A DNA stretch of 64,000 nt from Rhizoctonia solani (GCF_016906535.1 NC_057373.1:124001-188000), one strand, 5' to 3'. Counted from the first letter of the stretch, positions 46,887 to 59,667 are shown. The notes: generated by a model not told the origin, from the sequence alone. Numbers and translations are program-made.

Positions 46887-48275
46887 TGTCTTTTGAGCGA
46901 TAAGTTAAGGATTTGAATTTCCTTTCGTATATCATGATATCCTACCTTAATTTATAGTCGCTTTGGGGATCATTTCCGTGCTCTCATTTTAAACTAATGT
47001 ATTTTAGATACAAGGACTATTGAACTTAGAAACATTCTTCCTATGGCCTCTTTTGGGAATCTGTGCAAATAGACCAACACCTTTCACACATTCACGGGCT
47101 CTATAAACTCCCATCAACCGAGAGGTTCTTCTTGATGCTCTCGGTTATCTTACAGTGTTACGAATGTATGCATGTGCGACGAAAGTTTCATTCAAGTGAT
47201 GGCCATTCTTCGTAGAGTTTATAACATTTGGAGTTATGGAGTAACCGAGGCTCGGCCTTGATAGCTAGAACGACACAGCGGCCGTGATAAGTTAGAGCTT
47301 AAGTTAATAGCTACGGATTCTCTTCTACCTTGAAAACTTATTAACGTACAATTTGCTGTGGCCGAGTTGGCAGATCAGTTGGCCGTTATGCGTGTCATGT
47401 GAGGCATGATCTAAGATCACCGATCTTTTCTGTAGATCGCTGATTCATGGGCAGCATTTTGATCCGCCCTCGATCATGGCCACCTTCCTGGATTCCCGGT
47501 TACTTCGCGCGTGATTACCATATGCATTGCGCCCGGAACCAACCGTTTCTTATGAATTTTTTCTAACTACTTGTGGATTAACATAAAATCAATCACTGTT
47601 TGAGAGCGTTGCTCACTCTTTTCACATTCTCAATTCAATCTCTCCCCATACCATGGCTTCGGATACATGCATATTATTTGACCGTCTCCTTATAGCTCCG
47701 AGGCATACTATTATCGGGCCCGACCATACGATTTCTCGGCTACTTATCTTGTCCCATACGCCGTGCAACACCGGCATAAAACCATGCTCACCAGCTCATG
47801 TGGTCAACCATTTTTGACCTTGATGGCCCTTTTGACGTAGTACGTCTTGGCCCTGCTGCTTAACTGTGACTAGGCCGAATTACTAAATGTGTGAAATATC
47901 ACCTATTATTGTCCGTGGTATCCGATATCACCCCTGTATGACTGCCGGTTTTTGGTTAGACAAAAATGGGGTTGGCTTGGCGTCACATACTAGCCGCTCG
48001 CACAAAGAGTCACAGGGTCGACACCTGATATCGTTCAGTTGAAACCGCCCTGAAAATCCTCTTGATCTTCGGAGGTGGGGTAGAGAAGACTCCGGGGTCG
48101 AACGATCGGACAAGGTCATCTAATCACAGAGTGACGCTATAGCGTCAGACTTGTTGGCATCTGGGCCGTCCACTATGCTAGACCCGCTTTGTCAGAATCA
48201 AGCAATAACGTACAACATAATATTTATTTATACTAATACATGATAGAGATATAGCAGTGGCGATATGTTACTTGG
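46887..48275. other. Spacer between kinase gene and ZT8 (convergent)
   Basis: 1.4 kb without ORFs of note (63 codons at most). No repeat, RNA gene or element recognised. Confidence 0.5.
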
Positions 48276-50354
48276 TCACTGTCCCGAGACTCTATAGTAG
48301 GCTTCCCTGAGGTCAGACCATACAGCGGGTCGCCTTTCGGCGCGTGTCCGAGCCCATATATCCTCAAGCACTCGCATATGGTCGTTTGCAGCAGTTCCCC
48401 GCGTCGCCCATTGTTGGACATTTAATATCCTTTGGCGGATGGTGTCTCGGTCCTGCTCCTCAATAGTGGCGACCCCGGCCTATAAAGTCGTTATAAGGTA
48501 TTCAGGGATATATCTCAAAAGAGGGAGACGTACAATGATTATTGGAGCTATTAAACAGTCGGGGTGTCGTCCTGGCTTTAGTCCCCTGATAAGCCGCATG
48601 AAGCCCGTGTGAGTATGCACCACACGAGGATCACTGGCATTCGACTTGCACAAAAACTAAAACGTTTCGATAGTATTGGGCACAAGCGAATGGTGCAGAT
48701 CGCTATGTACTCACCATGTAAAGATAGATTAGGACCACAAATCTCCAACACTCTAGTACTGCCATTCTTCGGATTCGTAGCAATGGGTCTCCAAAATGAT
48801 CAATAGCAAGCTTGATTTGAGGTAAGTTTGTTTCGATCCAGGCAACGAGTTCCAAGTTGTCGGAATCAGGTCTTTGGGATAGCGAGTAAATCCAGGCAAA
48901 GAGCATGATAAACTGATCCGGAACTCCATAAAGCCATTGCAAACCGCAACTATCTTGCATCCGGTACATCTGGTCGCATAGTTCAAGTGAAAACGGCACC
49001 TCGAATTGAAAATACAAGGGCCGGCCGGTAGCCACATTGCTAAGAATTTCAAGATACCCGAAATGTCGAAGGTTGAGGTTAGGACTCAGCATGATGTTCG
49101 CAAGGTTAACCGGCTGTCCTTCTGGTTCCGGACACGCACGCCGAAAAACGGCCGCGGTGTTGCATACCAACTGAAAACACTCGGACGTAGATAGCGTGTG
49201 TGTGTGAAGTGACAGTATCTAGCGTCCTTGACCTATGAGTCAAATGGAAAAAAGAAGATCCAGATCGATACATCCGCACCTCAAGTACGTTATCCAAAAC
49301 GCGGATGGCATTTTGTTGATCCAGTTCCGGCACAGGAGAAGGTGGTGATTCTATGAACCGGGAGGCATCCATCTGTGCAGTCAACGCCAAGCGTCTAAGC
49401 ATTGTCGCTCCACTCCTACCCATCGTCAAGTTTTTTGCATACATGCTCATTATATTCGCCAGGAGAATTGTCCGCACCCGCGAATTCTCGAAAGCAAACT
49501 GTTCGATGATCTGTTCTCGCATGATATATGCCATCTTCCGAGGTTCAAAAACACTAGCAATAGCCCACTCGGAATCTAAGCACAACGATAATTCATCTTT
49601 CCCAATCAAGACGCCAAATCAATCTTGAGAACTTACAACATTGCAATACAAATGACAGAGTGTTATCCTTGACATTTTTGTCCATAGTGAGAGGCCTGCA
49701 TAGAATAGCATGAACACCTTCAAGGTCACCAGTCCCTTCTTCATCTTCGTCATCCTCGGGTTCGAGTTCTAGCTCCGCTACAATATGCATACTTGGGCCA
49801 GATGTAACAGGGATCGTGCCATACACCTGAGGAGCGTCGGTCGGCACCCGAACAACACCCAGTGGGTTGTTCGAAGAATGTAAACCGCGGCCGATGGGGA
49901 TTGGTTGCGTGTCGAATGAGATATCATAGGGAAGGGACCTAGTGGGATCTCGAGCCAAGGCTTGGTTGAGGTTGATGCTGGTGTCGTTACCCCGCATGTC
50001 GTGGGAAACAGAGTAATTTGAGTTGGCGGCATAAGAAAGAATGGCCGAGGGACCAGGGTCGGGGAGTGAAGAGCCGATCGGGATGGTTTCAGCTGTTACA
50101 ATATCAGAATTGTAACTATTTTGAGCAGCCGGTTTTGTCCTTTTCACCCGATGCTTTTCGCTGTGCGAATATTCGACGTAGTCGTAGCTGCAAGGCCTAC
50201 CAGCTGATAGACATCGTAAGCATCGAGGTTTGGTTTCGTCGCATTTCTTTCGCCTGTGTGTAGGTCAAAATCAAGCCATACAGTAAATAAGAGCAATCAC
50301 TTACCTAGATTTGCATGCAACACAACCAGTTGTGGATCTCTGGGACTTGGTCAT
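48276..50354 (-). CDS. ZT8: Zn2Cys6 transcription-factor-like protein, intact
   Basis: Nuclear regulator by family. The first exon starts at 50,354 (MTKSQRSTTGCVACKS). After a GT-AG intron the cluster is completed by RRKKCDETKPRCLRC and SAGRPC. The linker is Ser/Pro-rich and ends in a strongly acidic block (ELELEPEDDEDEEGTGDLEG), then LSFVLQCC. The effector part has FEPRKMAYIMREQIIEQFAF, RRACPEPEGQPVNL, LQWLYGVPDQF, VLECWRFVVLIYLYM, AGVATIEEQDRDTIRQRIL and QQWATRGTAANDHM. The ending is AVWSDLREAYYRVSGQ with a stop at 48,276. It shares with ZT7 the MTKxxRS start, the EP(R)K segment and the QW/EWATxGTA motif, so the two form a subgroup. No breaks seen. Confidence 0.83.
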
Positions 50355-50929
50355 CTCTGTAGTGGATCAGGCGAGGTCAGGCGAGGTCTCCCATAGCCCT
50401 ACAAAGACATATATGTAAACTGTCGTGGGCCTCAGCAGCACCCGATATATATGATTCCATACGTCTTGGCTGTTTGCGGCGTGATGGGGGTGGTTGGGGT
50501 TTATTACCTTGGCGTCACGTGTGGGGTGTTCATACAGGGTCTCGGCGCTCAACACCGAGCCTATCTCTCGGTAACGATCAAACCATGAGGAATTAGAACC
50601 TTGGGATGAAACGGTCTTTCCATCTGTTTGTGTAAGGCACTGGTTGGTATGGCTACTCTGTCTCTAGTCCACGAAAAGGTACAGGTGGTGTTTGATAGAG
50701 CAAAAAAGTGTCAGCGTGAGTATTATTTACACGCATAAGCTGCCGGTATCCCAAGGTGGGCTATCCTCATATCTGACCACGAGCCCTCCCCCATGCTTCG
50801 TGCCTTGTATTCTTAGTACTTCCGAACAGCATCTGCTCTTGGATGTCGGAGGTTTTTTGACGAGGCGTCTCAAGTCCCATTCTTGGACTACAACGATTTC
50901 AATCTAAAGATGCTGCCGCTGACTGAAAT
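50355..50929. other. Spacer upstream of ZT8
   Basis: Presumed ZT8 promoter. Short motif-free ORFs only. Confidence 0.45.
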
Positions 50930-51442
50930 GAATTTGAGATATTTTTAGAATGGTGAATTATTCTTGAAACGCCCTTGTGAGTATGTGCTGCTTCTAATTG
51001 GTAATCATTTGCACGGACTTTGCGCGAAAGAATGAGAAAACCCCCATATGTTTGATTTAAAGCTGGGGGGTTGAGAAGCAATGTACATGTGAATTGATAG
51101 GTACGTACCTAAATATATACGAGAACTATACATCCCCAACATTCCATGCCCCATAACTGCGCTTGTGCCTAATTATCGGTTTCCAGAATGGTCGATGGAA
51201 AAGTTAATCTCTGGTACAATATCTTCCATCAATATCGATGCCTTCGCCATATTATCATAAGCCCTGCGGTGATTCACATGCACCATTTGAAATCCGATAT
51301 CGTTCAAAGGCTTAGTGGCCACCATCAAACTGACTCTCTCAATCAACCACTGAAATACAATAAATCGGCGCGGACTTTTTGATATAGTCTTGTACTCGGT
51401 CATGAACACGTTTGGAGTGGATTTGAATGAACTATGGGACAC
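50930..51442 (-). pseudogene. ZT9: degraded relic of a ZT7/ZT8-type gene
   Basis: Two short reading frames keep recognisable pieces of the family. ILMEDIVPEINFSIDHSGNR aligns with the ZT8 segment that reads WIETNLPQIKLAIDHFGDP. After a stop, AVMGHGMLGMYSSRIYL sits where RRMAVLECWRFVVLIYLYM is expected. Past a GTACGT...CAG intron-like gap, VRANDYQLEAAHTHKGVSRI matches CKADSNDPRVVHAHGGFMRL of ZT7. No zinc cluster, no start and no ending are present. The fragment lies directly upstream of ZT8 in the same orientation, so it is likely an old tandem copy that has decayed. Confidence 0.6.
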
Positions 51443-51609
51443 CTTTATTTGGATTTATCTATATTTTATGTATCTCTGTCCTTAGTTACAAACAGAGTCC
51501 CAATTCAACGGCACTAACGGAATAACTATAGTAATCCAGACAATGCACGAATGCTGATCAACTAAAGCAACACCAACCTCTCATCAATTTTTTGACAACA
51601 GCTTGGTGC

Positions 51610-53765
51610 TTACATTTCGATAATGGCCGAACACGCAGCCCCAAGGTCGCTCCACACTGTGGGTCTATGCATGGTGCGAAGCCAAACATGTCTCAATATC
51701 ATTACGAGGTCGTTCCCCACCGTCCCATGCTTCGTACATTCAGCAACACCCCAAAGACGGGCCAGGATCATTTTTCGGTCTATGGCTGCGGAAGTTGCGA
51801 TTCCCATCTGCGGAAGCCGTCAGGAACACAGTAGCAAGGAGCTCGGTAGCTGACAAAAGCTTACTATAGTCATCGGGAAAACCAAGAAAGAGTCAGGATT
51901 TCTGAGAGGCTTGATTCCCTTCAAAGTCCTAATAAATCTCTTTTGAACTCGTACGACCCGCGAGTCACTAGAATCTGCTCCACAGAGGCCCTACAACGCC
52001 CAGAGCTGAACTGAAAAGGCCAGACTACGGGATTCGGTAAATGCCACTCACCATGTAAAGATACACATACGCTGCTAGTTTCCACGATTCTTGCACCATC
52101 ATTCTGGCCATGTTTAATGTTGGATCGGTGTTGGCGCTAGAAGGAAGAATAGATGTGCAGGCTCCGATATCATCTTCGAGCTCCTTGGCGACCTCTTTGT
52201 CTATGCAACTTCCGAAATCTTCAAGCAACGTATTCATCTTGGCCAAGACTAGCATTATCCGGTTAGGTATGCCATATAGCCATCGCAGTCCCGGCCCTTG
52301 GTCCAACTTGATCAATTCTTCGATTTGGGGCGAAATAAAAGTCAGATCGTATCGAAAGAACATTGGCCGGTGGGTCAAACAGCTTTGAAGTATATCGAGC
52401 GTCGCATAGTACTGAATGTTAATGTTCGGTGTAATGAGGAGTCTTGGGAAATTAACCAACTCCTGATCATGCTCAGGACATGCGCGCCGAAATATCGGCG
52501 CATATAAGCGCATTGTGTGTAAAACGTTTGCCAGAGACCCAACTCTCCACATGGCGCAAAGCAACTAATAACCTATTAGTACTTAGCTAGGTAAGAAGCT
52601 TGGGACTCAAATACCTCATGACTCGCATCCATCACTTCCAACGCTACCTCCCTCGTCAAATTGTCGCATGTTCGCGCATACGTAACACCACCAATTAACT
52701 GTTTTTGCAGAGTCATATAATCCGTCAAATCGTAGTCCGTGGTGGACGATATAGCCAATGACATGTTAGAAATCAAAAGCGTTCGTTGCCGAGCTCCTTG
52801 TTCATAAGAGCGGCTCTGGAAAACATAGTCTCGAATACTCGAAAGAATCTCAGTGGGCGCAAACACAAAGCGGATCACCCCAGCTGCGACTACAAACATA
52901 AAACAGGTTGTAAATACCGAGATAAATCATCACAAAGGGTACGGGCTCACTGGAATGCAGGACAAATGGTATACTGTTGCTCGCCACCTCCCGGTCTAAA
53001 GATAATGCGTCGAAAAGACTAGCCTGGATGCCTTCCGGATCTTCACAATAGAAGTCGGAACCTGATCGGAGGATGTCAGGTCGTATTTGCAATTGAAAAT
53101 CGCATGATGGATTTGGTTCCCCAGTAGAGTCCTGGCCACCCGTATCGGTGATAGCCCTGGGGCTTTGTGAAGTCAGAGGTTGGGTGAAAGTGTGGCTACA
53201 TATCGTGCTGTCGGTTACTAGATGGGTAGGAGCTGCTGACCCACAGAATGGTCCGGCAATTTCAGCCGGTGGGGTAGGTAACTGCCGTGTCAATCTAGTA
53301 GTTTGTCTATTTCAAGATATAGAAGTCTCTTCGGCCACGAATATAATCATAAAAATGTATCCTTACCGAGAGGGACCAGACCAGTGGGCAGAATAGCTAG
53401 TTTCTAAAGGTCGCGGCGCTAAGAGGCCAACAGATGTCGTTGCGTCTCTAACTTTATTGCAGCTCGAGTCCATATTACTTGGGGCGTCCCTTATCGAATG
53501 AAAAACTGTGCGACTATGGTATGCCATACGACCGCCAGTGTTGATTGCCTCGATACCTCTCGCACTGTTTTTCAGTCGAGGGATCCTTCTTCGACATTCG
53601 AGGCCTTCCTCAGCACACCGTCGACACCCGGCCGGACCCCACGTACGATCGCATCCTATTTTCCTGCACATACACCGACACTAAACCAGTTAATCATCCC
53701 GAAGAAACGAATACACCATACCTAGCCTTGCAAGTCCCACAATCAGGGTTACTTGGGAACGACAT
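51610..53765 (-). CDS. ZT10: Zn2Cys6 transcription-factor-like protein, intact
   Basis: Nuclear regulator by family. It starts at 53,765 with MSFPSNPDCGTCKAR; after a GT-AG intron comes KIGCDRTWGPAGCRRC and EEGLEC, so the cluster is C-X2-C-X6-C-X8-C-X2-C-X6-C. Then come a linker with a LPTPPAEIAGPF block, the DPEGIQASLFD acidic segment, LPFVLHSS, the helical part beginning AAGVIRFVFAPTE, MWRVGSLANVL, FRRACPEHDQELVNFPRLL, LRWLYGIPNR, VQESWKLAAYVYLYM and NPDSFLVFPM. The last exon has RLWGVAECTKHGTVGND and TVWSDLGAACSAIIEM with a stop at 51,610. Sister of ZT11 (same RRRIPRLKNS sequence after the cluster). Not every intron border was fixed. Confidence 0.82.
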
Positions 53766-54450
53766 GGGAGGTGACCAGCGCCGATTCAGTCCGACTTCGA
53801 GTTGGGGGTTTTCATGTCGGATGGTGCTGGACACACACACCGATCAAGCTTTGGAAACCCACGTGTTTGCATTCCTTGGTTGCCGATCGCACCAAACCGG
53901 TTGTTTTACGTACGAGGCGCCGATGTATCTGAATTTTGGTCTCGTCGGTCTGTGTGATCCCCGACAACCCTAAGGAACTCGAGCGCCGCCTCTGGTGGGT
54001 GGCAAAGATCTTGCTCGGATCGGCGATTGGTATATTTGTCTTGACACCTTATAGTTGGTTCTGGCCGATGGCCGACCAAGGTCTTCACCGCCAGAGGCGG
54101 CGCTCGAGTCCAAATTTAAACAGAGCTTGATACACGCTAGAATTGCCTAGAAATCTCGGATAGTTATTGGCCTTGGATGTAGGTCTTCGATAGAATATAC
54201 ATGAAAGGTACGATCGTGGTAGCACACTTTCAAAAAGCCACGCGGTCATTGACAAATGAAAGATCGAATTGGTGCTGAAAGCTAGAGCAAATAAAAAGTG
54301 CGGCGAGATCCAAGCAAAAAAGTAAAACCCATAGACAAACAAAACTATTACAACCTTAGCCGCCCCATCCTAGAAGTAGTTGGGGACCAGCAAGCTTGTA
54401 TAATCCTAATAAGTTAACACTCAAAACCCGAATAAAATATACCCTCTCGA
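53766..54450. other. Spacer between ZT10 and ZT11
   Basis: Holds a strong hairpin (53,977-54,109, listed separately) in the ZT10 5' flank. No gene recognised. Confidence 0.5.
53977..54109. repeat. Inverted repeat with 19-bp perfect arms
   Basis: ACTCGAGCGCCGCCTCTGG at 53,977-53,995 is the exact reverse complement of 54,091-54,109. An imperfect match continues inward for about 25 more bases (GCAAAGATCTTGCTCGG against CCGACCAAGGTCTTCACCGC). The loop is 95 bp. It could be a transcript hairpin, a small foldback element or the ends of a non-autonomous transposon. Confidence 0.75.
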
Positions 54451-56620
54451 TCACACCCCGACCACTCTCGAATACGCCATTCGAAAGTCGGCCCATACGG
54501 CAGGTCTCTCCTGAGTTCGAAGCCAAACGTCCCTCAACATCATCACCATGTCATTTCCGACTGTTCCAGGTTTGGCGCACTCCGGTACTCCCCAAAAACG
54601 ATTGAGGAGAGCGGCTTGATCCTTGGGTGAGGAAGTAGTAATACCCAACTATACGAGAATCAATGAGACGACAGCTATTGATGAATAGGAAAGGACTAAC
54701 GATCGCCATCGGGAAAACCAAAAACGTATCCGGGTTTCGACCAGGTTTGATACCCTTCAATGCTCTGATAAACCTCTTCCGAACTTGAACGACCCGCGCG
54801 TCACTTGAATCCGCCCCACATAAACCCTAAAATTCGCCCAGTTTCACTAAAGTTAAGCTATAAGATTCGGCGCATCTTACTTACCATGTAGAGATACACG
54901 TACGCTGCTAGTTTCCACGACTCTTGCACCATCACCCTTCCCATATTTAGTATGGGTTCCGTATCGGTATCTGAAGGAAGAAGGGGTGTGCAAGCCCCAA
55001 TATCGTCCTCGAGTAACTTGACTTTGTCTTGGCCCACCAAGTTTCCGAAATCCTCGAATAGGTTATTCATTTGGGCGAAGATCAACATCAGACGGTTTGG
55101 TATGCCATATCGCCACCATAATCCCAGTCTATGGTCCGAATTGATAAGCTGCTCCACTTGGGGAGACGGTTGATCCAGGTCGTATCGAAAGAACATGGGA
55201 CGTTGGGTCAAAAAGCTTTGCAATATATCAAGCGCCGCATAGTACTGAAGGTTGAGGTTTGTCATTATGAGCAATCTTGGAAAATTAACCAGCTCCTGGG
55301 TGGATTCCGGACAAGCGCATCGGAATATGGGCGCATACAATTGCATTGTGGACAGGATGTTCGCGAGAGATCCGACTCTCCACATGGTTGAAAGAAGCTG
55401 TTCCTTCGTCAGTCGCTCACTATTTTAGGAAGGTGCAGCTTACCAACCTCATGACTGGTCTCCATCACCCTCAGCGCTACTTCCCTGTTCAAGTCCTGGC
55501 ACTTTCGTGCGTACACAACACTGCTTATCAATTGTTCTTGCAAAGCGACGTAATGTGTTAAATCATAGTCGGTAGTGCTTGATATCGCCAATGCCATGTT
55601 GGCAATTAAGAGCATTCGTTGTCGAGCTTCCTGTCCAAGAGCACGACTTCGGGATACAAAAGTGCGAATGTTTGAGACAATCAAGGTTGGAGCAAAAACA
55701 AAACGGACGGCAGCGGCGGTGACTGTGAACACAAAGTGAGTTATAAATTGGTCACCGCAAAGCCAAGATATGACCTACTAGAATGCACAACAAATGGAAG
55801 GGTATTACTCTCTACTTCCCGGTCTAATGAGAGCGTAACAAAGAGGCTTGCACGGATATTTTCAGGATCGTCGACGTCATAATTAAGAGGTGACCCTGGT
55901 CGACAGATGGCAGAACCTGCTTGTAATTGAAAATCACCTGCCGACCCCGCACGCGAGCCGCGTTCCTTCCTCGTATTAGCGCTGAATCCCGGGCTTTCCG
56001 GTGTCAGAGGTTGAACTACAGTACTGTCGTGTATTGGGCTACACACGATCGACAGTTGGATGGGAATTGTTGATTCTCGGGGGGAATCAATGGTTTCGGC
56101 GGGGGGAGTGGGTGCCTGTCGAATAGGAACCACGGTCTGTCTCGATGAAAACGCGCCGGTCCCTTGAGTAGAAGAAATATACGGTTGTTCATGAGCGAGA
56201 GACCCATACGAATGTTGGCTAATATCGTGTATTTGGGAAATATGAATGCTGGGGGTGGTAGAAGCGTGTCCGCGCGATCGGGAGGTAGAAGGACCCACGG
56301 GCGCTATTGTGCAAGTAACTACATCCCGGCTCGGACCCGGATTGATTGGCGTGCTGGTGGTCAAAGCAAAGACAGCACAGTCGTGATGTGCCGCACGGCC
56401 GGTATTAGTTGCTCCAACTTCTCTTACACTGTTTTTCAGCCGAGGGATCCTTCTTCGACAGTCAAGCCCATCTTCAGCGCATCGTCGACACCCAGCTGGC
56501 CCCCACGTACTGTCACATATCTTGTTCCTGTACACAGTTTTCAAGCTAGTCAGTCCACAGAAAGAACGGGCCTCACCTCGCTTTACAAGTCCCGCAACCA
56601 GAGTTACTTGAAAGCGACAT
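54451..56620 (-). CDS. ZT11: Zn2Cys6 transcription-factor-like protein, intact
   Basis: Nuclear regulator by family. It starts at 56,620 with MSLSSNSGCGTCKAR, then a GTGAGG...CAG intron and NKICDSTWGPAGCRRC plus AEDGLDC, giving the full six-cysteine cluster. A long Ser/Thr/Pro-rich linker follows (about 200 residues, with APTPPAETIDSP), then DVDDPENIRASLF and LPFVVHSS. The helical region has FVFAPTLIVSNIRTF, MWRVGSLANILST, APIFRCACPESTQELV, and then LGLWWRYGIPNR, where the usual PGLRWLYG is altered. VQESWKLAAYVYLYM follows. The ending has RFWGVPECAKPGTVGND and AVWADFRMAYSRVVGV with a stop at 54,451. Close sister of ZT10, same orientation, about 690 bp apart. Confidence 0.82.
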
Positions 56621-57205
56621 GGGAGTTGACTGGCGGGATGCGTGTGCCGCGTCGACGTGTTCACCAGTGCTGAAAGAACTAATTAAAGCACACAAGCACA
56701 CGTGATTATATTTACCGGAACACCGCTTTATCCGGCTTGAGAGTAGGAATGAGCAAAAGATTAAAAATCAACTTCTATTTTACGTACGAGACGTCAATCA
56801 GCGTTGTGGCGTGCTAAGGTATGAGTTCTCGACGATCTTCACGAATCCTAATCGCCCAGTCAATTTTCAAATGCACAATAAACTTCGTACGTCGATGAAT
56901 CGATTCCTTTCCGAGTGAGCCTATAATTAACCCAGACGGCTCTCAGAGGTGTGGGTATGTCGAAACAAAGACAGGTCGCTCTAATTGCACTAATAATAGT
57001 AAACGAGTTCTTAGCAATCAGTTCAACAAACTAATGCTAGAAATAGGAACAATCGAGGCGTAAGTGTTATAATGAGGTTTGGGAGTGAACAAAAGGTGAT
57101 AAAACGAATAGACCAATGGCACATTCTGTCCGAACCATAATCGAGGGCCTGCACCGTCCAAGGGCGGCACTACAAATCCCCAAATGAACCCAGGGCCTGC
57201 CAAGA
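56621..57205. other. Spacer between ZT11 and ZT12
   Basis: From about 56,858 on, this sequence is repeated at 59,319-59,667 (left part of the ZT12/ZT13 tandem unit). No gene recognised. Confidence 0.5.
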
Positions 57206-59318
57206 TCATACCCCTACAACCCTCAAACATGCAGCCCTAAGGTCGGCCCATACGGCCGGTCTCTCCGTCGTCTGTGTCCAAATGTCGTTCAGCATCCTTA
57301 CCATATCATTTGCCATCGTCCCTTGTTTCTTGCATTCGGCAACACCCCACAAGCGAGAGAGAATCGCAGATCGGTCCTTGGGAGAAGGACTTGCAAGCCC
57401 GATCTGCCCCAAGTTAGGTCAGTGGTGGAGCGAACAGAAGAGCAGAAGCGATAAACAAGCTCACAATAAGCAGGGGTGGGATGAGGAATAAATCGGAGTT
57501 TCTTCGAGGTTTGATACCCCCAAGAAGCAACATACATTTAGTTTGGATCTTTACCACCCTTTCATCGGTACAGTCGGCCCCGCACAAACCCTGTATCGTT
57601 TGTCCGTTGAATTGTCTCACAACTTGATACGAATGGCGTACCATGAGCAAGTAAATATGTGCAGCATACTTCCATACTTCCTGTACTGTGATTCTTCCAA
57701 TCATCAAATCCGGGTTCAGTTCACTTTCGGGCGCGATAATGGCCTCGCACTTGTCGATATCAGCCTCAAGCTCTTCCACCTGTCCGGAGTTCAGAGTGAC
57801 TGCTTGCTCCAGCATGGTGTTAAACTTGGCCAAAACCACTGTCAATCGATCAGGTAGGCCGTGCGACCAACGCAGACCAGGACCATAGTCGGAGTCAATG
57901 AGGCCCTCGACTTCAGAGGAGTAAAAGTCCAAGTCATATCGAAAGAACATTGGGCGGCGAGTGATGGCGCCAAGTAGGACGTCAAGAGTCGCAAAGTACT
58001 TGAGATCAATCTCAGGGGCCATCAGGATTCGCGGGAGGTTGGCGAGTTCTTTGCTTGATTCCGAACAAGCGCGGCGAAATACGGGAGCGTACATATCCAT
58101 CATGTTCAGAACAGTAATGAGGGACCCGACTTTACAAGTAATACACGTTAGCTATACATTTTCAGTGCTATAGTAGAGTCCATAACCATGAATTAATCGC
58201 TTACCACATGGAAAATATTCATAACTTCTATTGCTGCTTGTCTTGTCAAACTATCCTGCTTCAGTGATAATCGTGCTGCTTGTAAACGGTTCGACGCATA
58301 TTGATATAGCCTAATAAAAGTCGTCAAGTCGTAGTTTGTGGATTTGGACACGACAGCCATGGTATCGGCAACCAAGACCACCCGTTCATGAGTTTCTTCT
58401 TCGGGCCAGTGTCTCTGAGACATTGCTTCTCGAAGTACGAAAGCTATCCGAGCAGGCTCAAAAACAAAAATCCTAGCCCATGCGGCAACTAGCGATGTGC
58501 CATTATAAATTTGGGCACACAAGGAGAATATGTGACCTACACGATTGTATTGCAAACGGCAGCGCGTTGCTCTTGGCTTTACGACTTGGTGCTAAAAACT
58601 TTGTAAGAACTTCTTGAAAGTTCTTGAGTTCCTCATTCTCGTCCTCATTCTGGAGGACACAAGACCAAGCATCATTCTCGCTGGAAGAGGTATAAGTATG
58701 CCCAGGCGAAGCGGGGTGCCGTTTAAGTCCAGCTGGAGCAGCAGTAATATATTCAGCCAGGGAATCAGAAACGTATTGTGCCCTGCCAGGAATTCGTCCC
58801 CGGGGAGCATAAGCCGGAAGATAAGAATTGGCATGTTGTTGAGGAACGGGAGCACCTCGAGTAGTCGGCCAGTTGACGAGTGCGGGAAGAAAACCTTCCG
58901 TCGATTGAAAAGTTACATCTGTTGTCGAAGAATAGTCCAGTGCTAGGATAAAGAGCCAGTCAGTTCATTGAGGTCAGAATTATCTGAAGCCCTTTGGAAA
59001 TCCATACCTATTTGATAACTATCTTCTCTAATGGTATCGTATGGTGCTTGATATCGTTCGCACTTGATACCAACTTGAGCACATTGTAGACATCCAGTCG
59101 AAGCCCTGATTCCATCACATGTCTTCCCTCTGCAAGCATAGTAGTGAGTCAGCAGACGACTGCAGGCAAGTACTAGTTGTACTTGCTTTGCTTCACAGTT
59201 TATACAACTAACAGAGTCCGGGTGGAACATAAGGGACAAATATCTTCAACAAGTTGCTCATCCATGTGCAGTCCAGCCTTAGATGGGTCGCGTGACGAGC
59301 ACGTGTTAGAATGATATT
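56858..59318. repeat. Tandem duplication unit containing ZT12
   Basis: About 2.46 kb, repeated directly at 59,319 to about 61,780. The match includes the gene, its 3' flank (landmark GTAAACGAGTTCTTA at about 57,000 and 59,463) and part of the promoter. Confidence 0.85.
57206..59230 (-). CDS. ZT12: Zn2Cys6 transcription-factor-like protein, intact
   Basis: Nuclear regulator by family. It starts at 59,230 (MFHPDSVSCINCEAK). The first intron begins GCAAGT and ends CAG: a GC-AG intron, in the same place and phase as in ZT2. Splicing gives GKTCDGIRASTGCLQC and QVGIKC, a full cluster with an 8-residue third loop. Then come a linker rich in Ala/Pro/Tyr, the acidic NEDENEELKNFQEV, LPFAIQSC, ARIFVFEPARIAFVLREAM, FRRACSESSKELANLPRIL, LRWSHGLPDRL (SHG instead of LYG) and VQEVWKYAAHIYLLM. 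The last exon has RLWGVAECKKQGTMAND and AVWADLRAACLRVVGV with a stop at 57,206. No breaks seen. Its tandem twin ZT13 is broken. Confidence 0.82.
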
Positions 59319-59667
59319 AGAATTGGTCAATTTTCAAATGCGCGATAAACTTGGTTAACAAATCAATTCCTTTGCAAATGAGCCTGTAGTTAACCCAGAC
59401 GCCTCTCAGAGGCGTGGACATGTCAAAAGAAAGATAAGTTGCTCCAATTGTACCAATGATAGTAAACGAGTTCTTAACAATCAATTCAACCAACTAATGC
59501 TACAAATAGGAGCAATCAAAGCATAAATGTTATAATGGGGTTTAACAGGGGGAAAGAGCGAGAAAACGAACAGACCGATAGCACATTCTCTCCGAACCGC
59601 GATCGAGGGCCTGCACCACCCGGGCGCGGCGCCGCAAATCCCCAAATGAACCCAGGGCTCGCCAAGA
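59231..59667. other. Spacer between ZT12 and ZT13
   Basis: ZT12 promoter followed by the repeated 3' flank of ZT13. A CACGTG site lies near 59,300 and is shared with the ZT13 promoter. No gene recognised. Confidence 0.5.

Noticed and set aside
47340..47400. Sequence resembling a tRNA start (GGCCGAGTTGGC)
   Set aside because: The rest of a tRNA (anticodon arm, T loop) is not present downstream.
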